From the NCBI RefSeq assembly GCF_000750955.1, contig NZ_CCEJ010000003.1, positions 558,001 to 622,000 on the forward strand: a stretch of 64,000 nt of DNA, written 5' to 3'. A program made the position numbers and the translations under genes. The notes below the pieces were generated by a model that made no database searches, was not told the DNA's origin, and saw only the letters and a program-made list of their open reading frames with translations. The first letter of the stretch is position 1, and the number at the start of each line of letters is the position of its first letter. Below are positions 17,369-27,082 of the stretch, piece by piece. Origin of the DNA: Criblamydia sequanensis CRIB-18. Lineage in GTDB: Bacteria > Chlamydiota > Chlamydiia > Chlamydiales > Criblamydiaceae.

Positions 17369-17376
17369 CTTTATAA

Positions 17377-18531
17377 TTAGACAAGCTGGCAAATAAGCAT
17401 TTTTAAAAGCGATGCTTGGAGGACTTTTCCAAGAGGATTTCTTGGAATTTGACGGATTTTCTTTTCTTCTCTGATTCTCTCAAAAGGCATGACAAGTTCA
17501 TTGAAAGCCTGTTTTAAAAAGAGCGCTTCTTCTTTCGAAAAAGTCGTTGAAACAAGACAAATGCTGGCCCCAAGTCGATCATCCGGAATAGCAGCAAGCA
17601 CATGCTCTCCTTTAATTTTCATCTCAAGTTTTAAAGAATCTAGGACATGTTGAAGCTTTGACATATCCACATTCTCGCCGGATATCTTAACGACATCCCC
17701 GGCTCTTCCCTTAACTTGTAAATATCTCCCCTGGATAACGCCTTGATCTTCGGTAGTGTAAACACCCTCATCTTTTGGATCGCTTAATATAACTTCTTTT
17801 TCGCATAAGGTAGCTAGCACGGTAAATAAAGAAGGGCTCTTAAGGGTGATACAGCCTAGAGCATTCACCTGTACCTCAACATGGTCTAGTAATTTTAATT
17901 TGGGAAAACTATTTTGGGAAAGAGACTTAAGTTCAGCTGTAGCCACTTGAGATGAACATTCAGTAAGGCCATAACTTGGAAGGAGATTCCATCCAAGATT
18001 CCTAGCTTCCTTATAGAGATGCCGGTTTAAGCTTGCACCTCCTATTACAATAGCTCTTAATTCCTTGTTCGGGCTTAAATTAAGTCGAACAAGATCATAA
18101 AGCTGCGTTGGAACAAGCGCAGACAGAGTAGCTTTAGATTCCTTCAGAGCTTGAACAAATATTTCAGGGCTCCATTTTTCTTGCCATTTTTGAAGGTTTA
18201 TAACTTCGCACCCTAATAATTGACTTCTCGCATAAATGGAAAGGCCTCCTACATGGAAAGTGGGGAGCGCTAAAAGCCATTTGTCTTCCGGAACGCACTC
18301 TAAGTGATTATTGACAGAAGCGGCTGAGGCTAATAAAGCTTTTTTAGAAAGAGCTACCCATTTACTCTTCGAACCCATTAACGTTGTACCTGAAGTCGCA
18401 ACCCAGATATGTCCTTTTAAATTGGCAGCACTTGATAAGGCGTGATCTATTAATTCTTTATTTTTTAAACGGTTATTAGAAAAGATATAATTTTCATCGG
18501 AGGTCCAATCAATATTCATAGAACAATCCAT
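17377..18531 (-). CDS. menE: O-succinylbenzoate--CoA ligase
   Basis: An adenylate-forming (ANL) enzyme: WVATSGTT is the P-loop region, PTFHVGGL and LPSYGLTECSS are later ANL motifs, and KGRAGDVVKISGENV is the hinge. At 384 residues it is shorter than the E. coli enzyme but fits the short MenE forms. It activates o-succinylbenzoate for MenB. It is the last gene of the men cluster, separated from menA by 188 bases, so it may have its own promoter. Confidence 0.85.
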   Translation of the reverse strand: MDCSMNIDWTSDENYIFSNNRLKNKELIDHALSSAANLKGHIWVATSGTTLMGSKSKWVALSKKALLASAASVNNHLECVPEDKWLLALPTFHVGGLSIYARSQLLGCEVINLQKWQEKWSPEIFVQALKESKATLSALVPTQLYDLVRLNLSPNKELRAIVIGGASLNRHLYKEARNLGWNLLPSYGLTECSSQVATAELKSLSQNSFPKLKLLDHVEVQVNALGCITLKSPSLFTVLATLCEKEVILSDPKDEGVYTTEDQGVIQGRYLQVKGRAGDVVKISGENVDMSKLQHVLDSLKLEMKIKGEHVLAAIPDDRLGASICLVSTTFSKEEALFLKQAFNELVMPFERIREEKKIRQIPRNPLGKVLQASLLKMLICQLV

Positions 18532-18719
18532 TCAAGGTCAATTGTAAAAATTATTAAAAGTAGTCACTGGTAAAAAAAAATCGTTTTTAACTTTTAAATA
18601 CTCCGAAGAATTATTATTTAGAATAAAAACGAGCCTATTGGTGTAAGAAACCTTTGAGAGCTTTTTTCAAGGCTGTTTTAATCCCCTCAAAGTCTGATAA
18701 TTATATAAAAAAAGCTTTC

Positions 18720-19628
18720 CTATTTTTCCAGTATGAAACCAATTGACAAACCAAAACCAAATAGAAAATTGCTAAGTGCTGCTAAAGCCAGATATTTATT
18801 GTAAATTTGGGATGGTTTATTGGTATAAACGCCCATCAATATAAAACAAGCCATCGGAAAAGCAATAAATGAAAAGATCGGGCCAAGCATCAAAGGCTTG
18901 CTTAACCAGTAGCTATTTAGTAAAAAAGGTAAAAATAAACAAACCCCTAAGAGGCTTCTATAGAGGTTTTTTCCTAAACGGACAGCCAAAGTTTTTTTCC
19001 CCGTCAAACTATCCTCTTCAATGTCACGAAGGTTATTTACCATGATAATGCTTACCGATAAAAGACCGGTTTGAAAAGAGGCTAAAAAAATATCAAGATT
19101 GATTGTTTTTTCAATAATAAAAAAAGGAAGCATGGTTGCCAAGAAACCAAAAAATAATAAAACAAATAACTCTCCAAGTCCGATATAGGCTAAGGGATAC
19201 GGACCGCCGGTATAGGCATAGGTTGCCAAAGCTGCTATAAAGACGGAAAAGCCAACTACCCATCCCCCTTTTAAAATCAAAGGAAAAGAAAAAATGATCG
19301 CAAGGGCAATAAGTAGAATTCCTGCTTGCAGAACAACTTTTGAATCCAATAGACCACTCGCAGTCATTCTAAGAGGGCCAAGCCTTAAGCTTGTGTCTCC
19401 TCCCTTTTTGAAATCTATGGCATCATTAATGACGTTTACTGCCAAGTGAAATAAGAGCAGTACAGTAAGAGAGAGGCCTATTGTTAAATATTCAAACTCC
19501 CCTCTTTTAAAAAAAGAATACGAACCGGCAATAAAAATCGGGGGGAAAGAAGCTAATAGCGTTTTAGGCCTTAATACATAAATCCAAGGTATTATTTCCG
19601 TTAAATTAAAAGAGAGCGCTTCTTTCAT
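18720..19628 (-). CDS. menA: 1,4-dihydroxy-2-naphthoate prenyltransferase
   Basis: A 302-residue UbiA-family membrane protein with about eight hydrophobic segments. The two Asp-rich motifs are present: NVINDAIDFKKGGDT near residue 66 and NNLRDIEEDSLTGKKT near residue 200. It attaches the isoprenoid tail to dihydroxynaphthoate in the membrane. It lies 19 bases after menB on the same strand. Confidence 0.88.
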   Translation of the reverse strand: MKEALSFNLTEIIPWIYVLRPKTLLASFPPIFIAGSYSFFKRGEFEYLTIGLSLTVLLLFHLAVNVINDAIDFKKGGDTSLRLGPLRMTASGLLDSKVVLQAGILLIALAIIFSFPLILKGGWVVGFSVFIAALATYAYTGGPYPLAYIGLGELFVLLFFGFLATMLPFFIIEKTINLDIFLASFQTGLLSVSIIMVNNLRDIEEDSLTGKKTLAVRLGKNLYRSLLGVCLFLPFLLNSYWLSKPLMLGPIFSFIAFPMACFILMGVYTNKPSQIYNKYLALAALSNFLFGFGLSIGFILEK

Positions 19629-19647
19629 ATTCCTAAGATTTCCTTAA

Positions 19648-20499
19648 TTAAGGCAGTCTTTTGAAGTTTGAAAAGTCAGCTTTCCTTTTTTCTAAAAAGG
19701 CATTTTTGCCTTCTTTTGCTTCTTCTGTCATGTAGTAGAGAAGAGTCGCGTTTCCGGCTAAATCCAAGAGCCCGATTTGTCCATCGCAATCCGCATTAAG
19801 ACTTGCTTTTAAGCATCTTAGAGCCAAGGGAGAATGCTTAAGCATTTGATGGCACCAAGAAAGAGTTTCCTCTTCCAAAAGTTCATAAGGAACCACTTTA
19901 TTGACAAGCCCCATTTCTAAGGCTTCTTGAGCGTCATATTGCTTACAAAGAAACCAAATTTCCCTTGCTTTTTTTTGACCTACAATTCGTGAGAGATAGC
20001 TGGATCCAAGACCCCCATCAAAAGAACCGACTTTAGGACCCACTTGTCCAAAAATCGCGTTTTCAGAGGCAATGGTTAGATCGCAAACAACATGAAGAAC
20101 ATGTCCGCCGCCAATTGCATAGCCGGAAACCATGGCAATTACCGGCTTTGGAAGGGAGCGAATCTGCTTTTGGAGGTCTAGTACATTTAATCTCGGCACG
20201 CCATCTCCGCCCACATACCCTTCATCTCCCCTAATTCTTTGGTCGCCGCCCGAACAAAAAGCTTCTTTACCTTGTCCTGTCAAAATAACTACGCCAACTT
20301 CTGAATCTTGTCTTGCCATTTCAAACGCTTCTTGCATTTCTATGACGGTTTCAGGGCGAAAAGCATTTCTGACTTCCGGTCTATTGATTGTAATTTTGGC
20401 TATGCCATCTGCTGTCTTCTCATATTTGATGTCTATAAATGGCTTAACTTCTTTCCAAATGGTTTCTAGAGAAAGTTCCTTTGCACAAGTTGTAGTCAT
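19648..20499 (-). CDS. menB: 1,4-dihydroxy-2-naphthoyl-CoA synthase
   Basis: A 283-residue crotonase-fold enzyme. It has the MenB-specific features [13 protein letters not shown], the oxyanion-hole segment [23 protein letters not shown] and the C-terminal [19 protein letters not shown]. It closes the second ring of menaquinone. It lies between menH and menA with short spacers, consistent with an operon. Confidence 0.95.
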   Translation of the reverse strand: MTTTCAKELSLETIWKEVKPFIDIKYEKTADGIAKITINRPEVRNAFRPETVIEMQEAFEMARQDSEVGVVILTGQGKEAFCSGGDQRIRGDEGYVGGDGVPRLNVLDLQKQIRSLPKPVIAMVSGYAIGGGHVLHVVCDLTIASENAIFGQVGPKVGSFDGGLGSSYLSRIVGQKKAREIWFLCKQYDAQEALEMGLVNKVVPYELLEEETLSWCHQMLKHSPLALRCLKASLNADCDGQIGLLDLAGNATLLYYMTEEAKEGKNAFLEKRKADFSNFKRLP

Positions 20500-20514
20500 A
20501 GCTATTTCCTACGG

Positions 20515-21234
20515 TTATCGAATTACATCAAGAAACTGATTGATTTTACTTATAAATTCAGGCTGAATCTGCCAAGGTACACGATGACCGGATTGTTCTG
20601 CAATCCAAAGTATTGAATCCGGATGTTTAAAGTTTAGGCTTTTTGCAAGATCGCTAAACTTGGCATCTTTTTCTCCGGTAATCCAAAAAATAGGTAAATT
20701 TAAAGACTCTATGCGGCTTTTTAAGTCCTCTTGTCTAGATATCGACCATTCTAAAAAGCCTTTTCCAAGCAATTTTTTATCAAAATGGCTTTCTTCCCGA
20801 TGTAAAATAGGCGTGTTTTTAAAAACTTCTTGCGAATTCCATTTGGACATAAAAACATCCCAAGGCTCGTTTTGAAGAAGTTGATTAAAAGACGCATCTG
20901 ATTCTTTTCTTAAAGCTTTAAGCTTTTCATCTTTTAAACCCGTATGAGCGGATATGATAATAGCGGCTTTCCAATAATCAGGCTTTTTTAAAAGGGCATG
21001 TAAAGCAAGTCTTCCGCCTAGAGAATACCCCATTAAAACGGGAGTTTTAGAGTCACTTAAAGCAGCTTTTCTGCTAAACGCATCACCGAATTCCCAAAGA
21101 GTTTCGCCATAAGAATGTTGCTTTTTTGAGAATAAATCTTCTTTTTCTAAAGAAACATTTTTTAAACGACCTTCTAAAAAGTCCCAATCTTGCCCGGTTC
21201 CTAAAAATCCATGCAAAGCAGATAGTTTAATCAT
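20515..21234 (-). CDS. menH: SHCHC synthase (alpha/beta hydrolase)
   Basis: I take ATG 21234 (MIKLSALHGFLGTGQDW), which overlaps the menD stop by eight bases. A longer frame reaching 21348 would lie inside menD. The catalytic triad is visible: GYSLGG nucleophile elbow, GEKDAKF with Asp, and QSGHRVPW with His. It removes pyruvate from the MenD product. At 239 residues the length is normal. Confidence 0.88.
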   Translation of the reverse strand: MIKLSALHGFLGTGQDWDFLEGRLKNVSLEKEDLFSKKQHSYGETLWEFGDAFSRKAALSDSKTPVLMGYSLGGRLALHALLKKPDYWKAAIIISAHTGLKDEKLKALRKESDASFNQLLQNEPWDVFMSKWNSQEVFKNTPILHREESHFDKKLLGKGFLEWSISRQEDLKSRIESLNLPIFWITGEKDAKFSDLAKSLNFKHPDSILWIAEQSGHRVPWQIQPEFISKINQFLDVIR

Positions 21235-22858
21235 AGCTTTCAAACTCCTCCCAAAAAGCATTTGTTTGAGAAAGTTTAGGCACCATTTCAATGATGGATA
21301 GCCCTTCAGTCGGAAGACTCTCCCTTGGAATATCTTCCCATTTTTCATAAGGGAAATAGTAAAGATCCGCCCAAGCTTTAAAAGAAAAAGGGTGCGGATT
21401 GATAATGTATTGATTTAATTTCTTACGGGCAAAAATTTGCCCCCCGTTATTATTGATGATGACTAATTTATAGGAGGATTTTTTATTGGCAATCCAAGGG
21501 GCTGAAAGGTCATAAAGAGCTGTAAGATCGCCAACTACCCCCCAATGCTCGCCCGGTTCATCTAAAGTTAGGCCAAGAAAAGTTGAAACCTGGCCGTCGA
21601 TGCCATTTAAGCCTTTTGAAGACCTTATCTTTTTATAAGGGGCGTTATTTGAAGCAAACAAATCCCATTCACGTATGGGCATGCTATTGCCCAAATAAAC
21701 GGAGGCTTCTTTAGCAATTATTAAAGAAAGCTTATAAACAAGCGCCGGCTCGGAATTCGGGTATTTTTCAAAGCTCCTCAAAACAAATTGTTCTTTATTC
21801 CGGGCATTTGAAAGGAGTTTTTCAAAATTCCCATGTCCCGGGTTTGGAATTTGGTTGCCAATGCTTCTAAAGAAAAAGTTTAGATCTCCATGAATTAGTT
21901 TTCCATTTGGAAGACCTGAAAAAGGAAGCCTGCTAATTGAAACCACTTCGATGCTGTCTTGTAAATCTTCAAGATCCCGCCAAAGCCGAACCGTTGGGAT
22001 ACCTCCTATTCTAATAATGGCATCAATCGGATAGCCAGCGTCCCGGCACATTTTAAGAAGGTTGTTATAAGGCTTTATTGATAAGTGATCTAAAGACGGA
22101 TCGTTACGAAGACAGGAATTACTTTCCAAAATGACGGGAAGATCCCATTTAATAAGAGTCTCCCGTACGATGCTCACCTCTTCTTCAAGAAGCGTACCGA
22201 CGACAACAAGCGGATTATTAGCCTTTTCAAACAACTCTATGAGAACGCCCGGTTCTTTCGCTTGAATAGGTTGATAAGCAACCTCTCTTGAGAGGAATAA
22301 ATCAATTTCTGGAAAACGGCTATAATCATGATGATAGGATTCTTCTAAACAAATATTAAGATGGGCAGGCTTTTGCATCGACCAGTTAAAAATTCGAATA
22401 GGGGTGCCGGATTCAATATCCTCAAAGTGAGAGGTGTAAACCCCAAATAAATTTTCTTGATTGGCCGTTTGGGGAGCTCCTGTGAATCGATACCTTTTTG
22501 GCCTGTCTGCTGTGACAAATATTAAAGGAGTTTCAGTGTAATAAGCTTCCATGGCAGCCGGTAAAAGCTCTCCAACTGCTGTGCCTGAAGTTACGCAGAC
22601 AGCAACCGGCCTTTTTTTTAATCGAGCTCTGCCTAGTGCAAAAAAAGAAGCGGCTCTATCATCAAAGAAAAGATGCTTCTCAATTTCAGACGATGTCATT
22701 ACACAATCTATTAAGGCAGTGTTCCTTATGCCGGGAGAAAGGCACCAATCCCTTACGCCTAATTTTGCAAGGGCCTTAACCACTTCATAAGCTAAGGTTT
22801 GATTGGAATCTGAAATAGTTTTTTTATCATCGACATTTTTAATTTGATCTCTTTCCAT
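21227..22858 (-). CDS. menD: SEPHCHC synthase
   Basis: A 543-residue thiamine-diphosphate enzyme. It starts with the pyrimidine-binding half (LGVRDWCLSPGIRNTALID; VTSGTAVGELLPAAMEAYY) and ends with the pyrophosphate-binding half (VVGDLTALYDLSAPWI; INNNGGQIF). It joins isochorismate and 2-oxoglutarate, the first committed step of the classical menaquinone pathway. It overlaps the end of menF by 67 bases and the start of menH by eight, indicating tight coupling. Confidence 0.94.
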   Translation of the reverse strand: MERDQIKNVDDKKTISDSNQTLAYEVVKALAKLGVRDWCLSPGIRNTALIDCVMTSSEIEKHLFFDDRAASFFALGRARLKKRPVAVCVTSGTAVGELLPAAMEAYYTETPLIFVTADRPKRYRFTGAPQTANQENLFGVYTSHFEDIESGTPIRIFNWSMQKPAHLNICLEESYHHDYSRFPEIDLFLSREVAYQPIQAKEPGVLIELFEKANNPLVVVGTLLEEEVSIVRETLIKWDLPVILESNSCLRNDPSLDHLSIKPYNNLLKMCRDAGYPIDAIIRIGGIPTVRLWRDLEDLQDSIEVVSISRLPFSGLPNGKLIHGDLNFFFRSIGNQIPNPGHGNFEKLLSNARNKEQFVLRSFEKYPNSEPALVYKLSLIIAKEASVYLGNSMPIREWDLFASNNAPYKKIRSSKGLNGIDGQVSTFLGLTLDEPGEHWGVVGDLTALYDLSAPWIANKKSSYKLVIINNNGGQIFARKKLNQYIINPHPFSFKAWADLYYFPYEKWEDIPRESLPTEGLSIIEMVPKLSQTNAFWEEFESYD

Positions 22859-23892
22859 TCTTCATCTCGTTTGCTGCCTTTGACAATACCACAACCAGCC
22901 CCTATTCGGACTTCTTTATCATCCCACTGCATGCCTCTAATTGCCACATAGCAGCAGTACTTATTCATAGCAGGGAAACTAAAGCCTGCCGGAGCGCCAA
23001 ACCGGTAACGAGGCAAGGCCTCGTTATATTTCTTTAGCCATTGAAACCCTTCAAATTTCGGATAAGCACCAAGGGCAGGTGTTGGATGAAGCGCCCTTAT
23101 CATTTCAAAAAAAGAAGGAAAAGTATTCCATTTTAGAATGATAGGTGTAAAAAAATGCAATAAATTTCCAAAGTCAGCTTGCTCTCTCTCACCGATCTCT
23201 ACCTTACCGAAAGGAGATAAATCTTCTCTAATCCCTTCAATAACAAATTGATGTTCTTGAAAAGTTTTTTGATCTATCAAGACCTTTTCATTAATTGTCG
23301 ATTCTAAGGTTCCGGCAAGAGCTATTGTTTTTAGTTCTTTTTTGTCCTCATCCAAATTAAATAAAATCTCAGGGGTTGCTCCGAGCAAGCCAAAATGCTC
23401 ATCCCAAGTGCCGTAAAGAGATAAAGGGAAAGGCTTTGATTCTTTAATTAAACTTCTAATCCACTGACCTATGCGTTCTTTTTTAAGCTGCCATTTCGCC
23501 GCTTCAAATACATAAGGAACTACTTTTTTTAGCCGGTTCGTCTGAAAGCACTCGTTATGTTTATCTACAGTTTCCTTAAATAATAACTCACCTTCTGTTT
23601 CCCATTTATAATCATAGCTTTCGGAGCCAACGTTTAAGCTTTCGGTTAATTCATCCACTTCGATGAGCGAGTTAAACTCATGATTAAAAGTCGCTTTTGT
23701 TTCATCTTCCAAAAAGAAGTCGGGAAAATAAAAGGTGGGCTTTTCGCTCGAATAGGAGGGATTGTCTCTAAAAATTTTTTCGCCCCATCCTATAAGCAGC
23801 CTTTTTTTATCAAATTGCAATAAGGATCCGTTATTTAAGAAAGCTTCAATCATGTCAAAAGCCGGATAAGGTTTATTTCGAATAGGTGCCAT
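22792..23892 (-). CDS. menF: Isochorismate synthase
   Basis: A 366-residue chorismate-binding enzyme. The C-terminal part carries the family motifs: FGLLGATPEILF, IALAGT, HFFTPI, LHPTPALGAYPK and VRIGAGCGIVKGS. It converts chorismate to isochorismate for MenD. It is the first gene of the minus-strand men cluster. The region upstream to 24110 would hold the promoter. Confidence 0.9.
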   Translation of the reverse strand: MAPIRNKPYPAFDMIEAFLNNGSLLQFDKKRLLIGWGEKIFRDNPSYSSEKPTFYFPDFFLEDETKATFNHEFNSLIEVDELTESLNVGSESYDYKWETEGELLFKETVDKHNECFQTNRLKKVVPYVFEAAKWQLKKERIGQWIRSLIKESKPFPLSLYGTWDEHFGLLGATPEILFNLDEDKKELKTIALAGTLESTINEKVLIDQKTFQEHQFVIEGIREDLSPFGKVEIGEREQADFGNLLHFFTPIILKWNTFPSFFEMIRALHPTPALGAYPKFEGFQWLKKYNEALPRYRFGAPAGFSFPAMNKYCCYVAIRGMQWDDKEVRIGAGCGIVKGSKRDEEWKEIKLKMSMIKKLFQIPIKP

Positions 23893-24110
23893 GAGATTTT
23901 TATAGAAAGCGTACTTTATTAATCTAAAGCGTTGAAATCAAGCAAGAAAATCAAAAGAGTTTTAAGATAAATCGAAAATTCAAAAAAAAGCGTTAAACGA
24001 ATTTTTATGTTCACAAAAAGTAGGTTTTCGGAAAAAATGGCTCTATGGACATTAGAACCATTAAAACTGTCTTTCAAGACAAGACTTAAAACCTTACCAA
24101 AGGAGGCGCT

Positions 24111-24497
24111 ATGTCTAGAAAAAATATTCTTTTTTCACTGTTTCTAATTTTTGGTGCTGTGGATACAGCTTATAGCCTTCACCCTTTAGAGCAGCAGATT
24201 CTTTCAAAGCCGCTTCCCAAAGCTTCAAGAAGGGATTCATCCATGCAGTCCTTAAGAAAAGGAAATGTGAAAGAACTTTACTGTGATAGCTCAGTTACAA
24301 CTTTCCAAGGAAAAGTTATCCCGGGAAGTCGTGTTGGCCAAGAAATACCCCTTTCAACCTTATCTTCAGCTAACATCACTGCAATTCCTGTCGGCGAGCG
24401 ATTTACCGGAAGACCTTTTTATCGTTCCAGCAATGAAGTCAGCTTAAGAGACTGCGATGCCGGATTAACCTTCCACTTCGGACGAAGCTGCCGCTAA
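24111..24497 (+). CDS. Small exported protein, unrecognised
   Basis: A strong ribosome-binding site (AAAGGAGG) lies five bases before the ATG. The 128-residue product begins with a signal peptide (SRKNILFSLFLIFGAVDTAYS) and continues as a basic, Ser/Arg-rich protein with four Cys (YCDSS, DCDAG and a final FGRSCR). The pairs could form disulfides in the envelope. It is a single-gene unit closed by a good terminator. I do not recognise the family. Confidence 0.7.
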   Translation: MSRKNILFSLFLIFGAVDTAYSLHPLEQQILSKPLPKASRRDSSMQSLRKGNVKELYCDSSVTTFQGKVIPGSRVGQEIPLSTLSSANITAIPVGERFTGRPFYRSSNEVSLRDCDAGLTFHFGRSCR

Positions 24498-24504
24498 AAT
24501 TTCC

Positions 24505-24529
24505 TCCCCGAGGTCCCTCGGGGAATTTT
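24505..24529 (+). terminator. Intrinsic terminator
   Basis: TCCCCGAG and CTCGGGGA form a perfect eight-base stem with a GTCC loop, followed by ATTTTC. It lies eight bases after the stop of the small exported protein. Confidence 0.85.
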
Positions 24530-24600
24530 CTTCAATTTCAACTTTCAGAAAATTTTTGGCTGTCGAAGAATTTGAAAACGAATTTAATAAAACTATTGAT

Positions 24601-25026
24601 TTAGCAAACTTTGTCTTGCATGAGGTGATTTAAGCGGTTTTTAATTTTAAGGATGACGGTTTCTTTAGCATCTTGGGTGTAAAGGTCCTTAACTTTGTGA
24701 TCCCATACGGTGTTTGGCCAAGCGGGGTCTTTTAAAAAGCGCCCGATAACATGAATATGAAGTTGCGGCGTTTTATTTCCTATGGCTCCCACATTAATAT
24801 GATCTGCTTTAAACTCATTGAGTAAAGTGGTTTGAGCCCATTTTAGTTCTTGGTTAAAGCATTTTTCTTCGCTTGGGGTTAGATCTAGTAAAAGACGAAG
24901 GTTATTCCTTCTTGGCACTAAAATTAGCCAAGGATAATGGCAATTGTCTTCAAGTAAGACCCGGCAAAAAGGCAAGTCTAGCACAAAAGCTTTTGAAAAG
25001 AGGTTTTGGTGAAGAGTAAATTCCAT
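24601..25026 (-). CDS. HIT-domain protein
   Basis: A 141-residue protein of the HIT superfamily. The signature is QLHIHVIGRFLKDPAWPNTVW, the form found in bacterial HIT proteins in which the third His of the triad is not obvious. Family members hydrolyse or transfer nucleotides on phosphoramidates or dinucleoside polyphosphates. It lies six bases downstream of the HAD hydrolase gene and is probably co-transcribed. Confidence 0.82.
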   Translation of the reverse strand: MEFTLHQNLFSKAFVLDLPFCRVLLEDNCHYPWLILVPRRNNLRLLLDLTPSEEKCFNQELKWAQTTLLNEFKADHINVGAIGNKTPQLHIHVIGRFLKDPAWPNTVWDHKVKDLYTQDAKETVILKIKNRLNHLMQDKVC

Positions 25027-25032
25027 ATTTCT

Positions 25033-25926
25033 TTATAAGGTAAAGGATTTAAGATAGAATTTTGGAGTATCGCTTTTATCAATCATATCGAACGCTGAAC
25101 TTCCTTTTTCTTTTAAGTGAAAGCTCATTACCCCTGTCTCTGTAATAAGAGCTGAAGCTAGGTTAACGTGGTTTGCTCCTCGAATATCCGTTTCAGGGTT
25201 ATCGCCAATCATGACAATTTTCTCTCTTCTAATTCCAACTTTTTCAAATTGATCGATAGCGATTTGAAAAGCTTGAGGATAGGGTTTGCCGGTATAATGC
25301 ACCTCTCCACCTCTTTTTTCATATAAAGAACCTATAGCCCCTTGCCGAATGACTGCATTTAAAGGGTTGCCTTCAAAAGCGACTTTATCAGGATTAAAAC
25401 AGATCATGGGCAATTTTAAAGGAAGGATTCGATCTATTTCTTCTTGAAAAGAAACCGTTTCTGTTTGGTCTTTTCCTTCGATATGAGGGATATTCAGATA
25501 AATAAAATCGGCTTCACTTGGATCAAAAGTCTCCGTAAAAGACGTTTCTTTAAAAAGATCATAGTAACTCGAAAACTGGGGATGCGGTTTAAAAAGAGGG
25601 AAGAATTTCTTACGGACAATCGGAAAGGGAAGCTTTAAGTCAAGAAGCGCTTTTTTTCCAATTTCCCCTGACGTAAGATAAAAATGGTAATGTTTTGACG
25701 CAAAAATCCCCCATTTTTCAAGTTTGCTTTTTTCTTTTTCAGCAAGCTGGCTGGAGTTGGAGAGAATGCCGACATGCTTATTGGCCATCATAAGCCTATT
25801 AAAGACCTTTTCCGCATTAGGCATTAGACCTAAACTATTTCCATTCCAAAAAACACCATAGGCATCTAAAAGTATGCCATCAAATTGATCTATTAGTTCT
25901 TCTAAACTAGAAAACTCGACTGCCAT
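25033..25926 (-). CDS. HAD-superfamily hydrolase, subfamily IIA (NagD-like)
   Basis: A 297-residue phosphatase. Motif I is LLDAYGVFWNG (the second Asp is replaced by Tyr-Gly as in the DxYGV form of NagD-like enzymes). LSNSSQ is motif II, TGKPYP holds the Lys, and IGDNPETDIRGA is motif III. The cap region between motifs II and III fits class IIA. The substrate is probably a sugar or nucleotide phosphate but is not predictable. Confidence 0.85.
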   Translation of the reverse strand: MAVEFSSLEELIDQFDGILLDAYGVFWNGNSLGLMPNAEKVFNRLMMANKHVGILSNSSQLAEKEKSKLEKWGIFASKHYHFYLTSGEIGKKALLDLKLPFPIVRKKFFPLFKPHPQFSSYYDLFKETSFTETFDPSEADFIYLNIPHIEGKDQTETVSFQEEIDRILPLKLPMICFNPDKVAFEGNPLNAVIRQGAIGSLYEKRGGEVHYTGKPYPQAFQIAIDQFEKVGIRREKIVMIGDNPETDIRGANHVNLASALITETGVMSFHLKEKGSSAFDMIDKSDTPKFYLKSFTL

Positions 25927-26112
25927 AAATAAAAGCCTTTTTTAAATTGAAAACTATAAAACAAACTCCTTTTATTTTAGAAGCAAAGAACGGTCGTGTT
26001 TTTTAAAAAATTTATTTTACTTAAATTTCTGTTATTTCTATTAAGTATCCATGCCCGCTTTGTTGAGCTATAGCAAGTGGTTTTACTGACAAAGATTAAG
26101 ATAGAGCGTCTT

Positions 26113-26511
26113 ATGAAAAAGCACTTCGTGATTTATCTTTTTGTTCTAAGTTTATTTTCATGCGAAACAAAAGAAAAACCTCGTAAACCTCCTCTAAATC
26201 ATGGAGTTCAGAATCAACCGGAGAACCCTTCAAAAAAAAGCCCCAAGAGAAACTTCTTGTCTCACGGAATAGTTCAATCTCTTGAAGAAGATAAAGATAG
26301 GCAAATCACTCAAAATATTCGAAAACATCTAATGAACGACAAGACGCTTTCGTTTATCGCAAGAAATATCACTGTTATAACAGAAGATGGCGTGGTCACG
26401 CTTCGAGGTAAAGTCCCGACAGAAGTTGAAAAAAATAAAATCTCTCAAAAAATTAATCTAATCCCCTCCATTGTGACATTAAATAACAAGCTTGAAGTCT
26501 CAGACGATTAA
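26113..26511 (+). CDS. BON-domain lipoprotein
   Basis: Using ATG 26113 (an earlier frame start is only GTG), the protein begins MKKHFVIYLFVLSLFSCET, a lipoprotein signal with the lipobox LFSC. After a Pro/Lys/Asn-rich linker, one BON domain follows (NIRKHLMNDKTLS ... VVTLRGKVPTEVEKNKI ... VNNKLEV-like end). BON domains bind membranes or lipids and are common in envelope-stress proteins of the OsmY type. It lies upstream of dps in the same direction. Confidence 0.8.
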   Translation: MKKHFVIYLFVLSLFSCETKEKPRKPPLNHGVQNQPENPSKKSPKRNFLSHGIVQSLEEDKDRQITQNIRKHLMNDKTLSFIARNITVITEDGVVTLRGKVPTEVEKNKISQKINLIPSIVTLNNKLEVSDD

Positions 26512-26610
26512 AAACGTTCAGGCCCGAAAACAAGGATAAACTCTTCCCGCATTGACTATTTAAAATAGTTTTTTATAATGAAAAAAAGTGAGTTAACAAA
26601 GGGTAGCTTT

Positions 26611-27078
26611 ATGAGTACAGGTTTAATGCGTGAAAAAGTGCAAAGACAAGTGTCTCAATTATCAACTTTTCTTGCGACCACCTATGTTCTTTATGTAAAA
26701 ACCCAAAACTTCCATTGGAATGTGACGGGTCCTAGATTCTTTACACTCCATGAGCTTTTTGAAAAGCAATACCTTGAACTTGCTGAAGCGGTTGATGAAA
26801 TAGCCGAGAGAATAAGAGCCTTAAAAGGAGTCGCTCCCGGCACTATGCATGAATTCCTTCAGCTCTCTGAAATTAAAGAATCAAAAGAACAACTCTCTGA
26901 AAATCAGATGCTTAACACACTTGCCGAAGATAATGAAGATATTGCCAATATGCTTGCCGAATGGATCCCTAAAGCTCAAGAAGATGGGGATGAGGGAACC
27001 GCTGACATTTACATCCAAAGACTGAAGCTTCATGAAAAGAATGCCTGGATGTTAAGAAGTCATATTTCAAAAGAGTAA
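26611..27078 (+). CDS. dps: Dps-family ferritin-like protein
   Basis: The start at 26611 is preferred because GGG lies at the right distance; an upstream ATG at 26578 adds eleven Lys-rich residues. The protein has the Dps ferroxidase ligands in order: NFHWNV (His), TLHELF (His), VDEIAERIRALKG (Asp and Glu). It would oxidise and store iron and protect DNA from peroxide. It converges with the next gene at only four bases. Confidence 0.92.
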   Translation: MSTGLMREKVQRQVSQLSTFLATTYVLYVKTQNFHWNVTGPRFFTLHELFEKQYLELAEAVDEIAERIRALKGVAPGTMHEFLQLSEIKESKEQLSENQMLNTLAEDNEDIANMLAEWIPKAQEDGDEGTADIYIQRLKLHEKNAWMLRSHISKE

Positions 27079-27082
27079 TAAA

